A DNA stretch of 28,806 nt. It comes from Phaeoceros laevis. Taxonomy: Eukaryota; Anthocerotophyta; Anthocerotopsida; Notothyladales. This document shows positions 1-9,890 of this stretch, one piece after another. The DNA is taken from the NCBI GenBank assembly GCA_049999765.1, contig JBNGIQ010008868.1:1-28806 (forward strand). Reading direction: 5' to 3'. Each line of letters opens with the position of its first letter. Positions within the stretch are counted from its first letter, which is position 1. The notes under the pieces were generated by a model that did no database searches, had not been told where the DNA came from, and saw only the letters and a list, made by a program, of their open reading frames with translations. Both the position numbers and the translations under genes were made by a program.

Positions 1-560
1 ATAAAAGAATAGGACACTCTCACTAGGAAGCAAGTGAGAGAGTGGAAGCAAGTGAGAGAGTGTTTAAATGGTTTAATTGTGTGGGATGGATGGGCGGTGT
101 TGTTGCTGCGATGCGAACCGCGTGCGAGCGCGGGATAAAATAATGGCAGTCCTAGGAGTTGAACCCCAAACCTACCTTTCCCACTCGAAAAACCCAACCA
201 CATGGCCTACTCCATTGCATAATCAATACCGGTTTAAATTATTTATATGTTTAATTTGGGATGGGTGGGGACAGGGATTGCCGTCGATGTCGACGGGGCC
301 TACACTAGTATATAATAATAATCAATGAAACGCTTTATCTCATTTAAAATGTATAGCTAGCCAACCATAGCAAACATTCCTCTCAGCTTAGAACAGGAAG
401 GTGGCTAACCCTAGTTCAGCCTGGGGGCCGTGCACATTGGGAGATCGGCAGCATACGCTTAAATGAAATAAGCCCTACTGTGCCATGTCGCTAGGGGGCG
501 CCCAAAGCATGGGCAAAGGGGGACCTGATGGGACCGTGTAAACCTCTTCTAATATTAAAC
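1..560. other. non-genic left flank
   Basis: No convincing gene is visible. Open frames here are short and lack recognisable motifs. The stretch holds an 18-bp tandem repeat at 26-61 and two loosely similar AT-rich segments (about 65-100 and 231-275) that share a 'tttaaat...gggatggatggg'-like pattern. No LTR end or primer-binding site for the downstream Ty3 element was found, so that element appears 5'-truncated near position 571, just after a short AC run (559-571). Confidence 0.5.
26..61. repeat. 18-bp tandem repeat, two copies
   Basis: The unit ggaagcaagtgagagagt occurs twice head to tail (26-43 and 44-61) without a mismatch. The preceding bases (about 14-24, cactctcact) are nearly the reverse complement of the end of the unit, so the segment could also fold into a hairpin. 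Confidence 0.85.
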
Positions 561-570
561 ACACACACAC

Positions 571-1397
571 AAGTAGTGCAAAGGAAGAAAACGTGGCTAA
601 GGCCAAGGAGAACGCTGCACAGAATGAGGCGGAGACTGGAGAGAGCAGCAAAACGAAGCCGCCATCACGTGTGTTCGCTAAGATGCCACGCTCTTTCACA
701 TAGAGGGCAGGTCTGAGCAAGAATCCTGAGACGTTGGAAGTAGGACGAAGCATGAGTAGAACTTTGCCGAGGTTAGCAGCAGAGGTTGTCTTGCAAAGAA
801 TCGTGGACACTCAGTGCTTAAGTCTGGGGGGACATGGACATGGCAGCTGGAGATCTGTGGTTGGCAGTTTTGAGGTGGATAAATGGCAAGGATGATGGTG
901 ATGGTGAGGCCATGCAGCTACAAGGTAAACTAGCAGTGCATGCCCCGTCACCAATCTCCCATGAAGAGAGGATGAGAAGCAAAGGGGGAATAGCTATGGT
1001 GGACAATGAAAAGAGGCATGTCACTTTGGATGGGTTCGCACCAAAGAAAGTCTTAGTAGAGACTGGTGCAGAGCCTGTCATCATAGGTAGGGCAGTGAAG
1101 CAGGCTTTGGGCCTATATGGAGAGAAGCTTGTGGAAAGTCCCATCAGGTTGTCTACAGCCGCACGAACGAAAGAAAAGGTGTTGGGCATCACGAAGAACA
1201 GACACAAGCTTGTGTTTAAGCCCAATACGGCTGAAGAATGTGAGGTGATGGTGTTTTGCCTTGTTACGGATGCTCTGAATTACGACATCATCATGGGAGC
1301 TGATGCTACACATGGCCCCGCCATGGGAGTAGATCCATATGGAGAGATTGCCTTCTATATCGGCCAAAATGGAGGGATGGCAACTATGAGCAAATAG
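571..1397 (+). pseudogene. gag C-terminus and retropepsin-like aspartic protease (degenerate)
   Basis: The first part (571-830) encodes a charged, Ala/Glu/Lys-rich gag-like tail in a different frame from the protease and is crossed by a stop and frameshifts. From 834 an open frame of 187 codons contains the protease. A loop of the form V-E-T-G-A lies at residues 75-79 (about 1056-1070), where retropepsins have D-T/S-G-A, and a downstream Y-D-I-I-M-G segment fits the second conserved strand of Ty3 proteases. The catalytic Asp is replaced by Glu (codon 1059-1061), which should abolish activity; the related copy at 18918 keeps Asp. A frameshift near 1375 joins the end of the protease to the following linker frame. 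Confidence 0.75.
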
Positions 1398-1414
1398 CGA
1401 CGATTCCACTCAAG

Positions 1415-2691
1415 ATGAAAAGGAGCACTGGAGGAGAGTCCTTCTCGGCATGCATGGCAGGAGTGGCTGAACCTGATGACAGGCTCATGAGGTGTCTGAA
1501 CACGGCTGTCGAGATGTGGATGGACGTGTTAGAGATCGAGGAGGAGGGTGAAGAAGACCGGTTGGTTAGCACTGGCCTGAAACTTGAGCCTAGTGAGAGG
1601 TGACTGAGGCTGTGCGTAGGGAAGAACCATGCACACAAGATGTGCCTGCATTAATCAAGTATGAGCCTGAACAGTGTACGGCACCCTCGGAACAATGCAT
1701 GGGTGAGAGAAATGACTACATAAGCCAAGCCAGTATCACATGGCAGCCAAGGGCTGAGGGCATTGTGCTACTAGAGCTCTGTACAGGGCTCAGCACAGGC
1801 TTGGAGGCAGTATTGAGAAGTGGAGTGAAGGTCCGCAAATATATTTATTGCGATATGAATTGGAATGCCCAGATCACGGCCAGGGCAAGGGTGGAAGAAT
1901 TAAGTAGGGAGTACCCTGACCTGCTACCTGGCTCAGCCACGAGGGGATTTTAGACAATGTTCCCGGCAGACATAAGGTTGTTGGGTGAGGAGCATTTCAA
2001 GGCATTGGGAAGACATGTTGACATGGTCATGGCAGGATGGGAGTGCCAAAGCATGTCAACAGTAGGAAGAGGACTTGGATTCGCAGACGGTCCCTGCACT
2101 ATGTTTCATGAGATCGTTCGAATTCTGAAAATAATACAGAGGCAGCGTGATCCATGTTGCTACATGTTGGAAAATGTGCCGGCAGGATTCAACAGGAGGG
2201 ACAAACTGAGAAGGGATTATCAAGAGATCAAGAGTTGGCTAGGAGAGGAGTTGATTCTGGATGCCGTACAGTTCGGTTCCAATGCACATAGACTACGAAG
2301 CTTCTGGACTAATGTGGCCCCAACTGGTCATTTTCGAAGAATGAGGGGTTTAATGCAGCGGCCAGAAACCAAGCTAGAGGATGTGTTACTGCCAGGAAGA
2401 TATGCACAGGCTGTGGTCAAGGCAGATAGGCTGCCACAATTTTGCGTGGATGAGCCTGGCAAAACTCGTGTGGCGTGGCCAACGTTCATGAGCTCTTCTG
2501 GATCATTCGCATTCAAGAAGGGGGGCACAAGGGCTGTGGTTGACAAGGATGGAAGAGAACTTGGCGAACCCAAGGCAGAAGAAAGAGAAGCAGCAATGGG
2601 ATTCCGAGCAGGTACCACTGCTGTGGCAGGTCTCAGTGAAGGGCCAAGATGCCGATTGTTGGGCAGGGCATTTGATGTCAACTGTGTGTAG
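1415..2691 (+). pseudogene. cytosine-5 DNA methyltransferase domain within the Ty3 polyprotein
   Basis: An acidic linker (1415-1603) leads after a frameshift into a C5-methyltransferase fold. Visible motifs, in order: motif I E-L-C-T-G-L-S-T-G (about 1777-1803, S-adenosylmethionine binding), motif II Y-C-D-M-N, motif IV A-G-W-E-C-Q-S (catalytic Cys at about 2044-2046), motif VI L-E-N-V-P (about 2167-2181), motif VIII with G-S-N-A-H-R-L-R (about 2275-2298), and a C-terminal motif IX/X ending R-L-L-G-R-A-F-D-V-N. One in-frame TAG (1954-1956) splits the domain; otherwise 1600-2691 is in one frame. No PWWP, ADD or RFTS domain is seen. The family transfers methyl groups to C5 of cytosine. A role in methylating the element's own DNA is inference. 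The Pro usually before the catalytic Cys is Glu here. Confidence 0.85.
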
Positions 2692-2882
2692 TGGATAGTC
2701 ACTACTGGATTAGCCTATTAGCATACAGGGGTCAGATGCTCCACACAGGTTGAGTATGAAGCAACCGAGAAGTGAAGTAAGGGCCATGCAAGAGGAGTGC
2801 CAGACCCCAGCATTGACAGTGGAACAGGATTACCTGGCTGAGGCAGAGTTAGATAAACGCATCTGGGGATGAGCCCAGCAAG

Positions 2883-4599
2883 TTGGGGGGAAGATGCAGC
2901 GAAAAGGTTCCTCGGGCTAGAGCTTGTGGAGCGGAGAATTATGCCTGGTCTATCAATGAGTGTCTGGATAAGAAAGAGCAAGAGCAAATGCGAGCGCTGC
3001 TTGACAAGTACAAGCACGTTTTTGCCTTCAACATGAAGGAGTTGAGAAGATATGGTAAGCACAAGTTTTCTGTGCCCACCAGCAACAAGAAACCCATATT
3101 CAGAAGGCGACACAGGCTCAGCCAGGCAGAGTAGGATTTTGTAGACGCCAGATGTAAGGAACTGGCGGAGGCAGGGCTCATTCGAAAGTCAGAATCACAA
3201 TATGCAGCGGCTACTGTTCTACCTGCGAAGAAAGATGAGAATGGGGAATGGACAGAAAGCGAATGTGCGAAGATTACCGCCCATTGAACGCGGTTACTGT
3301 GCAAGACAACTACCCTATGCCCACACCCTATGAGATCTTTGATGCGATAGGACACGCAAGGTATTTTACAACCCTGGATATGAGGGAGAGATTCAATCAG
3401 ATACAGATTGAGGAGGAAGACAAACATAAGACTGCATTTTGGAGTAAAGATGGTTTGTGGGAGTGGGAAGGCATGCATGCCCTTCGGGCTCAAAAACAGC
3501 TCCACCCACTTCCAAAAGGTGATGGATTTGGAGCTTGTGGGCCTACCTTTTGTCAAATGTTATATTGACGATCTGATGGTCTTTAGTGACACATTTGAGC
3601 AGCATCTGGATCATGTGGAGCAGTTGCTGAAAACGGTTGGAGACTTGTGGACTGAAAGCGCATCCAGGCAAATGCAAATTTGGGTGTCAACAGGTGGAGT
3701 ACTTGGGGCATCTGCTCTCTCCTGGAGGAATCGAGCCACCAGCTGCCAAAATCACTGCTATTTCAAAAATGCCTAGGCCTGGGGATCTGGCAGGCTTAAG
3801 GGCGTTTTTGGGATTATGCAACTACTATAGAAGATTTTGCAAGGACATGTCACGCATTTGCAAGCCGCTCTATGAATTACTCAAGAAGGAGGTACCATGG
3901 AGCTGGGGTCAAGATGAGGAGGCGGCATGGATGGAACCGAAGGAACAGCTTAGCAATTACCCCGTTCTGGCAAGGGTTGACTTCAAGAAGCCATTTGTGT
4001 TATACACAGATTGGAGCATGCTTGGCATTGGGGCAGTTTTGGCACAAACTGATGAGTTGGGGCACGAGCATGTAGTAGCGTATGCAAGTCGTTCCAACAA
4101 TTCAGCTGAAGCAAACTACTCATCCTACGAAGGCGAGTGCCTGGCTAGTGTTTGGGCGGTCTTGCACTTCAGACCTTATCTGTATGGACGAAGCTTTGAA
4201 GTGGTGACTGATCACCAGCCTCTCCACTGGCTCATGACCAACACCAAGTTATCAGGCAAGTTGGCAAGGTGGGCATTGCTTTTGTCTGAGTATGACATGA
4301 CGATCGTACACCGCGCAGGCAGAGTCCGTAGCAATGCTGATGGACTGTCCAGGAATCCATTACCAGACAAGCAGGATGACACTAGTGCAAGGCAGGATGA
4401 AGGGCCGCACCACATGTTACCATCAGCATTGTTGGCAAGAGAGGAAGTGGACACACTTGTGTCGGTGCTACTGGATGAGTCTGTTAGAGGCATATGGCAG
4501 GATCCACATGCCATCCAGTTCCTCAAGGGTGAGGAACTGTCCATTGAGCTAGCCAGCAAGCATAGATCGCAGCTGCAGGCCAAGGTTCGACGTTACTAG
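2883..4599 (+). pseudogene. Ty3-type reverse transcriptase and RNase H (frameshifted)
   Basis: The region reads as RT then RNase H across at least four frame changes (near 3240, 3470 and 3640, plus TAG at 3132-3134). RT landmarks: leading sequence with 'P-I-F-R-R-R', motif A T-T-L-D-M-R (about 3371-3388), motif B-like P-F-G-L-K-N-S, and the catalytic Y-I-D-D (3561-3572), then Y-L-G-H-L-L. RNase H shows V-L-Y-T-D-W-S (about 3997-4017; the usual T-D-A-S has W for A), the Glu of Y-E-G-E, V-T-D-H, and an H-R-A-G...N-A-D-G-L-S-R tail. Catalytic residues are mostly present but the frame is broken, so this is a pseudogene. Two adjacent stops (4597-4602) end the RNase H tail. Confidence 0.9.
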
Positions 4600-4686
4600 T
4601 GATCAGAGGGAGAACTGTTTGTGAAAGGCAAAGATGTGGACAGGAAGGTGCCGCCCCCATCAGCATGATAAGCCCTAATTGAGGCA

Positions 4687-5775
4687 GTGCACAAAGAATT
4701 AGGCCACTTCGGTGTCAAGCGTACTCATCATGTGTTGCGACCCATGCATTTTTGGGCAGGCACGTACAAGAATGTGGAACAAGTGGTGTCAGAATGTGCG
4801 GTGCGCAACAGGGTGAAGGCAAGGTTTACCGCAGCGGATGTCGTCCTCCACTCACTCCCCATCAAGGGACTTTTCTTTCGGTGGTCGATTGATCTGATTC
4901 CAGAGCTTCATCTCACTCGAAGCGGCAACCAACATTGCATGATCATGATAGAGCATTTCTCCAAGTGGGCTGAGGTTGTTGTATTTCCTCGGAAGACCTC
5001 ACAGAACACAGTGAGAGCATTCCTACAGACAGTCCTTTCACGTTTTGGTGGATATTCAGAGGTCCTGACAGATCAGGGGACTGAATTCAGGGGGGATTTT
5101 CAAGAGTTGCTAGACCGCAGTTTGATTGGCCACAGGCGCACTTCCAGGGATCATCCCCATGCGGATGGCTTGGCAGAACGTTTGGTTCAAACAGTCAAGG
5201 CAGCATTGCGCAAGTACTGTTTGGAGGAGGACGCGAGTAGGTGGGATGAAGCCTACCATACATCCTGTTAGGCTACCGAATTAGTGCACAAGCGGCCTTG
5301 GCTCTCTTTAGCCCCTACTATTTGCTGCTTGGACGCAATCCGATTATGCCCAACATTGTCCAGGATACATACTCGCAGGCTGTAGACTGGAGCACGGATT
5401 TGCAAGAATGCCTCAGAGGACTCAAGGAGCGCGGTGCTATGTTTGAGCGAATCCTTCCCATGGCTATGAAAACCTCGCAATTGCACAACACCGGGATCAG
5501 TTGAGATATGCATTCACCAGGGATCTTGGAAACCCAAGCTCAAGAAGTTCCAAACTGGAGATTTCGTGTATTTGCAGCATGACCCCAAGACAACATTGGA
5601 CGTGAAAACAAATAGAGAGGTGCTCAGGGTGGTCACCATAGGCAACCAGGGTGTGGCAGAGCTCGAAGGAGCTGATGGAAGGCGATGGAAGGAGCATGTC
5701 AAGCATTTGGCCCCATGTCACCTTCCCAACCTTGATACAACGCTGCATCCCACCACCTGGCAACCACTAGCTGAT
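4687..5775 (+). pseudogene. Ty3-type integrase (frameshifted)
   Basis: The N-terminal zinc domain shows the His pair of H-K-E-L-G-H, but the Cys pair reads C-A-V-R, so the last zinc ligand is lost. The catalytic triad is present: Asp in W-S-I-D-L (about 4891-4893), Asp in T-D-Q-G-T-E-F (about 5071-5073) and Glu in G-L-A-E-R (about 5176-5178), 34 residues after the second Asp. After a frameshift near 5265 the frame continues with a G-R-N-P segment typical of the catalytic-domain end, then after another shift near 5530 with a C-terminal DNA-binding-like segment (5566-5775). Stops TGA TAA at 4666-4671 separate it from RNase H. No chromodomain is seen; a PHD finger follows instead. Confidence 0.88.
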
Positions 5776-5778
5776 TGA

Positions 5779-6369
5779 GCATGTGAAGTGTGTGGACGTA
5801 TAGGCGATGAGGATGCTATGTTGTTGTGTGACAAATGTAACCGTGGTTACCATATGTTTTGTTTGAAGCCACCGATGGACGAGGTTCCTGCAGATACCTG
5901 AAAATGTGAGCCTTGTGTGAAGCTAAATTTGTGATGTGTTTGTGCAGAGAATTGCGCACTACAGAGGTGCCCGACCTTCACCAATACCAGCACCATCGTC
6001 GGGATCGGTGGAGGGAGCCCAATCCAACTGGACATGTGAGGCTGTGGTCACCACTCAGGGTGGTGTTTGTCAATTGTGTCACGTGGGCACAGAATTCAGC
6101 TTTTTGCTACTATGAGGGACAGCCAGTCCACCCCAAGGTGGAAATGCCGGGACCCAAGATACGTGACACCGGATTTTTGCCTTCACATTAGCAGCGTCAT
6201 GGATGGCTATGCTGAGATGCTGCCCCGGCTCATTGCGCTTCCACGAGCCCACAGCATCACCAACATACAGTCTGAAATTTTTCATGAAGATGAGCAGGTG
6301 CGCACTTTTAATGTGGAAGTGCACATTTATCCTAACCGCCAGGAAGCTGTGGTTTTTGCTTACACCTGA
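5779..6369 (+). pseudogene. PHD finger and unknown C-terminal domain of the Ty3 polyprotein
   Basis: Directly after the integrase tail, in the same frame (5566-6369), lies a C4-H-C3 PHD finger: C-E-V-C, then M-L-L-C-D-K-C, G-Y-H-M-F-C, a P-P...V-P segment, and K-C-E-P-C (5782-5916). PHD fingers commonly bind histone H3 tails, methylated or not at Lys4. The usual Trp before the last Cys pair is a TGA codon here (5899-5901). Further TGA codons fall at 5776, 5932, 6037 and 6367, yet the frame between them stays coding-like. After the finger come more Cys/His residues and about 100 residues (6067-6369) without a recognised domain. A PHD finger at this place could guide integration, as chromodomains do in other Ty3 elements; this is inference. 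Confidence 0.8.
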
Positions 6370-6519
6370 CTTTATGAGAATGGTAATGTCATGCCCAACG
6401 GGCCGACCAGATTGCCTATCTCGGTGCCTGCACCTAGGGAGGCCTCTCCGTGGACCCGTGCGCAAGGGTATGCATGAGCTTGCGAATGCAGCTGCCTGTT
6501 TTACAATCGGCCAGCCTGC

Positions 6520-6573
6520 AGGGGGAGGAATGCAAGCTACAAGTTAGTATTTATGAGTGTTAGCATGTGGCGG
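6520..6573 (+). promoter_or_regulatory. polypurine tract and 5' edge of the 3' LTR
   Basis: The purine run agggggaggaa (6520-6530) is directly followed by TG (6531), the standard start of an LTR. Ty3-type elements use such a tract as plus-strand primer. The LTR cannot be measured: a 10-N gap begins at 6574 and no partner LTR is in the window. Confidence 0.65.
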
Positions 6574-6583
6574 NNNNNNNNNN
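6574..6583. other. assembly gap (10 N)
   Basis: Ten consecutive N bases interrupt the presumed 3' LTR. Confidence 0.99.
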
Positions 6584-9403
6584 CAACCCATGCAATTTTG
6601 TTGTTATTTCACATCCACCAGCCAGACTTGCTCTGTGCCGCGACAGCCCTTTCTTGCATACTTGAGTTGTCAAATGACGCTTTTGTAATGCCGCTTTGAG
6701 CAATCAAATTTTTTTTTGTTGACTGCTGTTTTGCACTTGGATGCACCTGCACAAGGATCTGTACACTTGTTTGAGGTAGCTTGTTAGCTGATGTACATGA
6801 AACCTGGCCACATTGTACAGCTATCCGTCAATGCAGCCTTGGCATGTGGTCGGTACAACAAGTCTTACAGCATCTCTTGTGACACGCCGTTGAGTTAGGA
6901 CTTGTCATTTGGTCGTTTGAGCTATGCACGTTTGCGAGCCAGCAGACCAAGTCTAGGACATGCTTTGCTCCGTTTTTTAGCAAGCCCACGAAGGCAAAAA
7001 ATGAGAACAACATGGTTACCAAGTCGCTGCTGTTCTTGCACTATTTGCATCTCATTTAGACAAGCCCCACTTGGGCAAATGTCAGGTCACGTTCCTGTGT
7101 TCGTGTACTTGTATGGATTTGTGACGTACATACAGCTGCCCAGGTCATCCGACAGGGGATTGTAGTCCATTTGCCTTGAACAAGGACCTGCCTTGTACCC
7201 AAACTTTTGGACATGTTGATCAAATGATGAGGAAAGTTTTACTTCTAGTGCCTACAGAATCCCAGCCGGGGTGGACCTTTCACTGCAGGCCATGTTCAAA
7301 CTTGTTCAGTAATAGCACCACATGGTGGCTGTCACGGTGCTCAGTAGCTGCAGGCTTTATGCCATTGGTCAGTCTGACCATGCTGATGCAGCCATCTAGC
7401 CTGGGCTGACATGCTTCTTTTGCTTTTTTGTCCAGTCTGGACTTTTTTGCAAAGGAATGTCCTAACGTTTTGTCATGTTCATGTTTGGCAGAAAAAAATC
7501 TGCCAACACACTACACTTGCACAGAGCAGCCTTTGGGGTTTACCAACCACAAGTGCATGTTCAAACAGTTGGCCAAGCACATGGTGGTGAACCATGCCTC
7601 CACTGCTCCTCATCATTGCCAAGCGGTCTCATTGTGAGGATTTCTGGAAAGCTCCTTGGCAAACCCTCCCCAACAACATTGTGCTTTCAATTATCTAGTG
7701 TTAAATTGAACAGGCAAGGACCCGATCTGATTTCACAAGGCTTTGAGCACTCACATTTTGTTAGTCCTTTCTACAGCTAGTACAATGTTTTGGGTAGTCC
7801 TACACACTAGATGTGCTGCATGCGTCTAGTAGACACCACCCCATTGTGCTACTGTTGCTGCTGCTATTCGTGGAGGAATCCTGATACTGGGTACTTTGCT
7901 CCTGCTACAGCCTGGAGAGAAGGATGACAATGAGTCAATCTACAGCTGAGGTGGAGATCCAAGACAATGTGTTTTGTCAAAAAGAGGCCAAGACTGCATA
8001 CCTCTTGTTTGTCTTTTGCATTTTGAGAATGAAGCAAAGGTTCCCTGGCAGCAGGCCCTCACAAATGCTGTACCTAGGCAGAACTGGTAGCTGAAAAACT
8101 TGAGAGTGAGTAGAGCACTAGGGGATGCGGGCAGTAGAGAGGCATGGAAGCAAGAGGTTTAGACTGAAAAAAAGCTGTAAGCACTATTTAGGAACTTGAA
8201 AACCTCGAGCTTAGAAGGGAAATTGGGGGGAAACGATTTAGACATGACGGCTGTTTTTGTATAAAACAGGCTTTGGCTGCAACAGGATGAGAGAGAAGTA
8301 TTAAACAAGTCAAGCTTGTCCAACTTTCTTTGTTACGTGGACAAACCAGACCCTTCCATCTGCCTGTCTGGCACATGTATTTTTGTAAGCCTGTCTGGCT
8401 TCGGTCTGTGTGCAGCAGACACCAAATCCAGGTCAGCTTCTCTGTACAATGCAAGTTGGTATTACCCTTTAACTCGTGTATCACGACTGTATCCCTTCTG
8501 GATGCTATTAGTTTTAGCAAACATAATGATGATTGCCTTCATGACTACATGTGCTCAGCCCAGGATCGGTATGTGACCTATCTGAGCTTTTGTCACGTCA
8601 TGTGGAGTAGCTGCAAAAAACCCTTTCCACATGTCATGTGGATTACTAAGTCAAAGTTTTTCAAAAAGCATATGCAAAATAAAATATTAGTATTTTCTCA
8701 CATACTTCACTATATCACATGCATACATACTGCAAACGCAACGGTGTTCCTGAGATACACACACAATTCACAGTTTTAAGAAATGAGAATGATTGTCTAA
8801 AACTGAAAATTGGGGATATTGCCTCTTTCGAGGTCCTGCCTAAAGTTTGTCAAAGCTGACTAATCTAGTGCCATTTCATGGTTGTGCTGTGTAGAGACGT
8901 GGTTTCTGGCTGATGACCTCATTCAGCAGCTCAACGTGTAGGGTTTTTGAGCCTTGTCAAGATTTTCATTTCCTCTGTCCTCCGTCGTTTCCAGGAGTCG
9001 AGTTTTTTGAAGTCTATAGTTTGGGACCATGTTTGCAGCATGGATTGTCATTATTTTATGATCTGAGAGTATTGGACGCGTGCCGTTGGAGTGCACTGTC
9101 CATTCCCGTGATCAGGAGTAGGCATTCCGCTCAGGTATGTTACCATTTTCCGGTATAGCTGCCATTGTCATGTACCCATTCAAACAATGCTGGACAGATG
9201 CAAAGTTAAAGCACGAGTTGTAGAGAAGACCACTCTTGTCCCATTGCAACCCCTAGGCAGAGCGGGAATTTGCGTGGTAAGCACAAATCTCCATTTCCCC
9301 TTCTTCAGTGCTAAAGAAATCTCATTGCTCAAGTTTCTTGTGGTCCATTGACAGACCTGAGTCCTACAAAGCCTTGTGCCTCGGTTAGGTTTTGTCATGT
9401 AAA
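6584..9403. other. non-coding stretch after the Ty3 element
   Basis: The first part is probably the rest of the 3' LTR, but its end cannot be placed because there is no second copy to compare. Open frames up to about 150 codons exist (for example 8330-8779 +) but have no domain, no repeat logic and no agreement with splice signals, and I read them as chance. A small hairpin is visible at 8599-8633 (catgtgga / tccacatg) with a third copy of the octamer at 8635-8642. Confidence 0.5.
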
Positions 9404-9619
9404 TGCTCAAGCATGCTTCAGACCTGATTTGTGCAAGTGTTGGTGGTAAGAGTTGTTCTAGAGCAAACTATGCTGCCAACATATAACATCTATCAAACAT
9501 TTTGTTAGAACTGCTCAAGCATGCTTCAGACCTTATTTGTGCAAGTGTTGGTGGTAAGAGTCGTTCTAGAGCAAACTATGCTGCCAACATATAACATCTA
9601 TCAAACATTTTGTTAGAAC
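9404..9619. repeat. 108-bp tandem duplication
   Basis: Two head-to-tail copies, 9404-9511 and 9512-9619, differ at only two visible positions (g/t in 'cctgattt' and t/c in 'agagttgtt'). The near identity indicates a recent duplication. No coding capacity is apparent. Confidence 0.92.
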
Positions 9620-9782
9620 TTTCAGCGCATGTATGTTAGAACATTCAGCTCATTCATATTCAATAGTGCAAAGCATATTTTGCAAATCCTGACTAACTCA
9701 CCCCGTTTAGATGTGATGCAGCATACCATGGTTGTTCTCTGATCATCAACCCTAGGATGGACAGGCTAGGCAACAGTGGCAA

Positions 9783-9882
9783 NNNNNNNNNNNNNNNNNN
9801 NNNNNNNNNNNNNNNNNNNNNNNNNNNNNNNNNNNNNNNNNNNNNNNNNNNNNNNNNNNNNNNNNNNNNNNNNNNNNNNNNN
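9783..9882. other. assembly gap (100 N) flanked by the same 40 bases
   Basis: Exactly 100 N, the conventional unknown-size scaffold gap. The 40 bases before it (9743-9782) are repeated after it (9883-9922), so the gap probably covers unresolved tandem repeats or an unmerged overlap. Confidence 0.97.
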
Positions 9883-9890
9883 TCATCAAC

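Larger units (their letters stand above)
571..6573 (+). mobile_element. decayed Ty3-type LTR retrotransposon with DNA methyltransferase and PHD finger
   Basis: Domain order along the + strand is acidic gag end, aspartic protease, C5 DNA methyltransferase, reverse transcriptase, RNase H, integrase, PHD finger, polypurine tract, start of 3' LTR. Integrase after RNase H is the Ty3/Gypsy order. The coding line is broken by several frameshifts and stop codons, so this copy cannot be autonomous. The 5' LTR, primer site and most of gag are missing; the 3' LTR starts near 6531 and runs into an N gap. A second fragment of the same family lies at 18350-19070. Insertion of methyltransferases into retrotransposons of charophytes and dinoflagellates is known from the literature; the PHD finger in the same polyprotein is seen here directly. 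The exact ends are inferred. Confidence 0.85.

Noticed and set aside
120-200. A box-B-like sequence on the minus strand (ggttcaactcc, about 150-165) suggesting a tRNA gene.
   Set aside because: The T-stem does not pair well and no matching acceptor stem or anticodon arm is found within 90 bases.
7262-7637. Possible zinc-finger fragments (C-x2-C and C...H...H patterns) in the open frames at 7176-7409 and 7428-7637.
   Set aside because: Spacing does not fit a known finger, the frames differ, and nothing around them supports a gene.
8330-8779. A 149-codon open frame on the + strand.
   Set aside because: Its composition is that of T-rich non-coding DNA, with no motif and an overlapping frame of similar quality.
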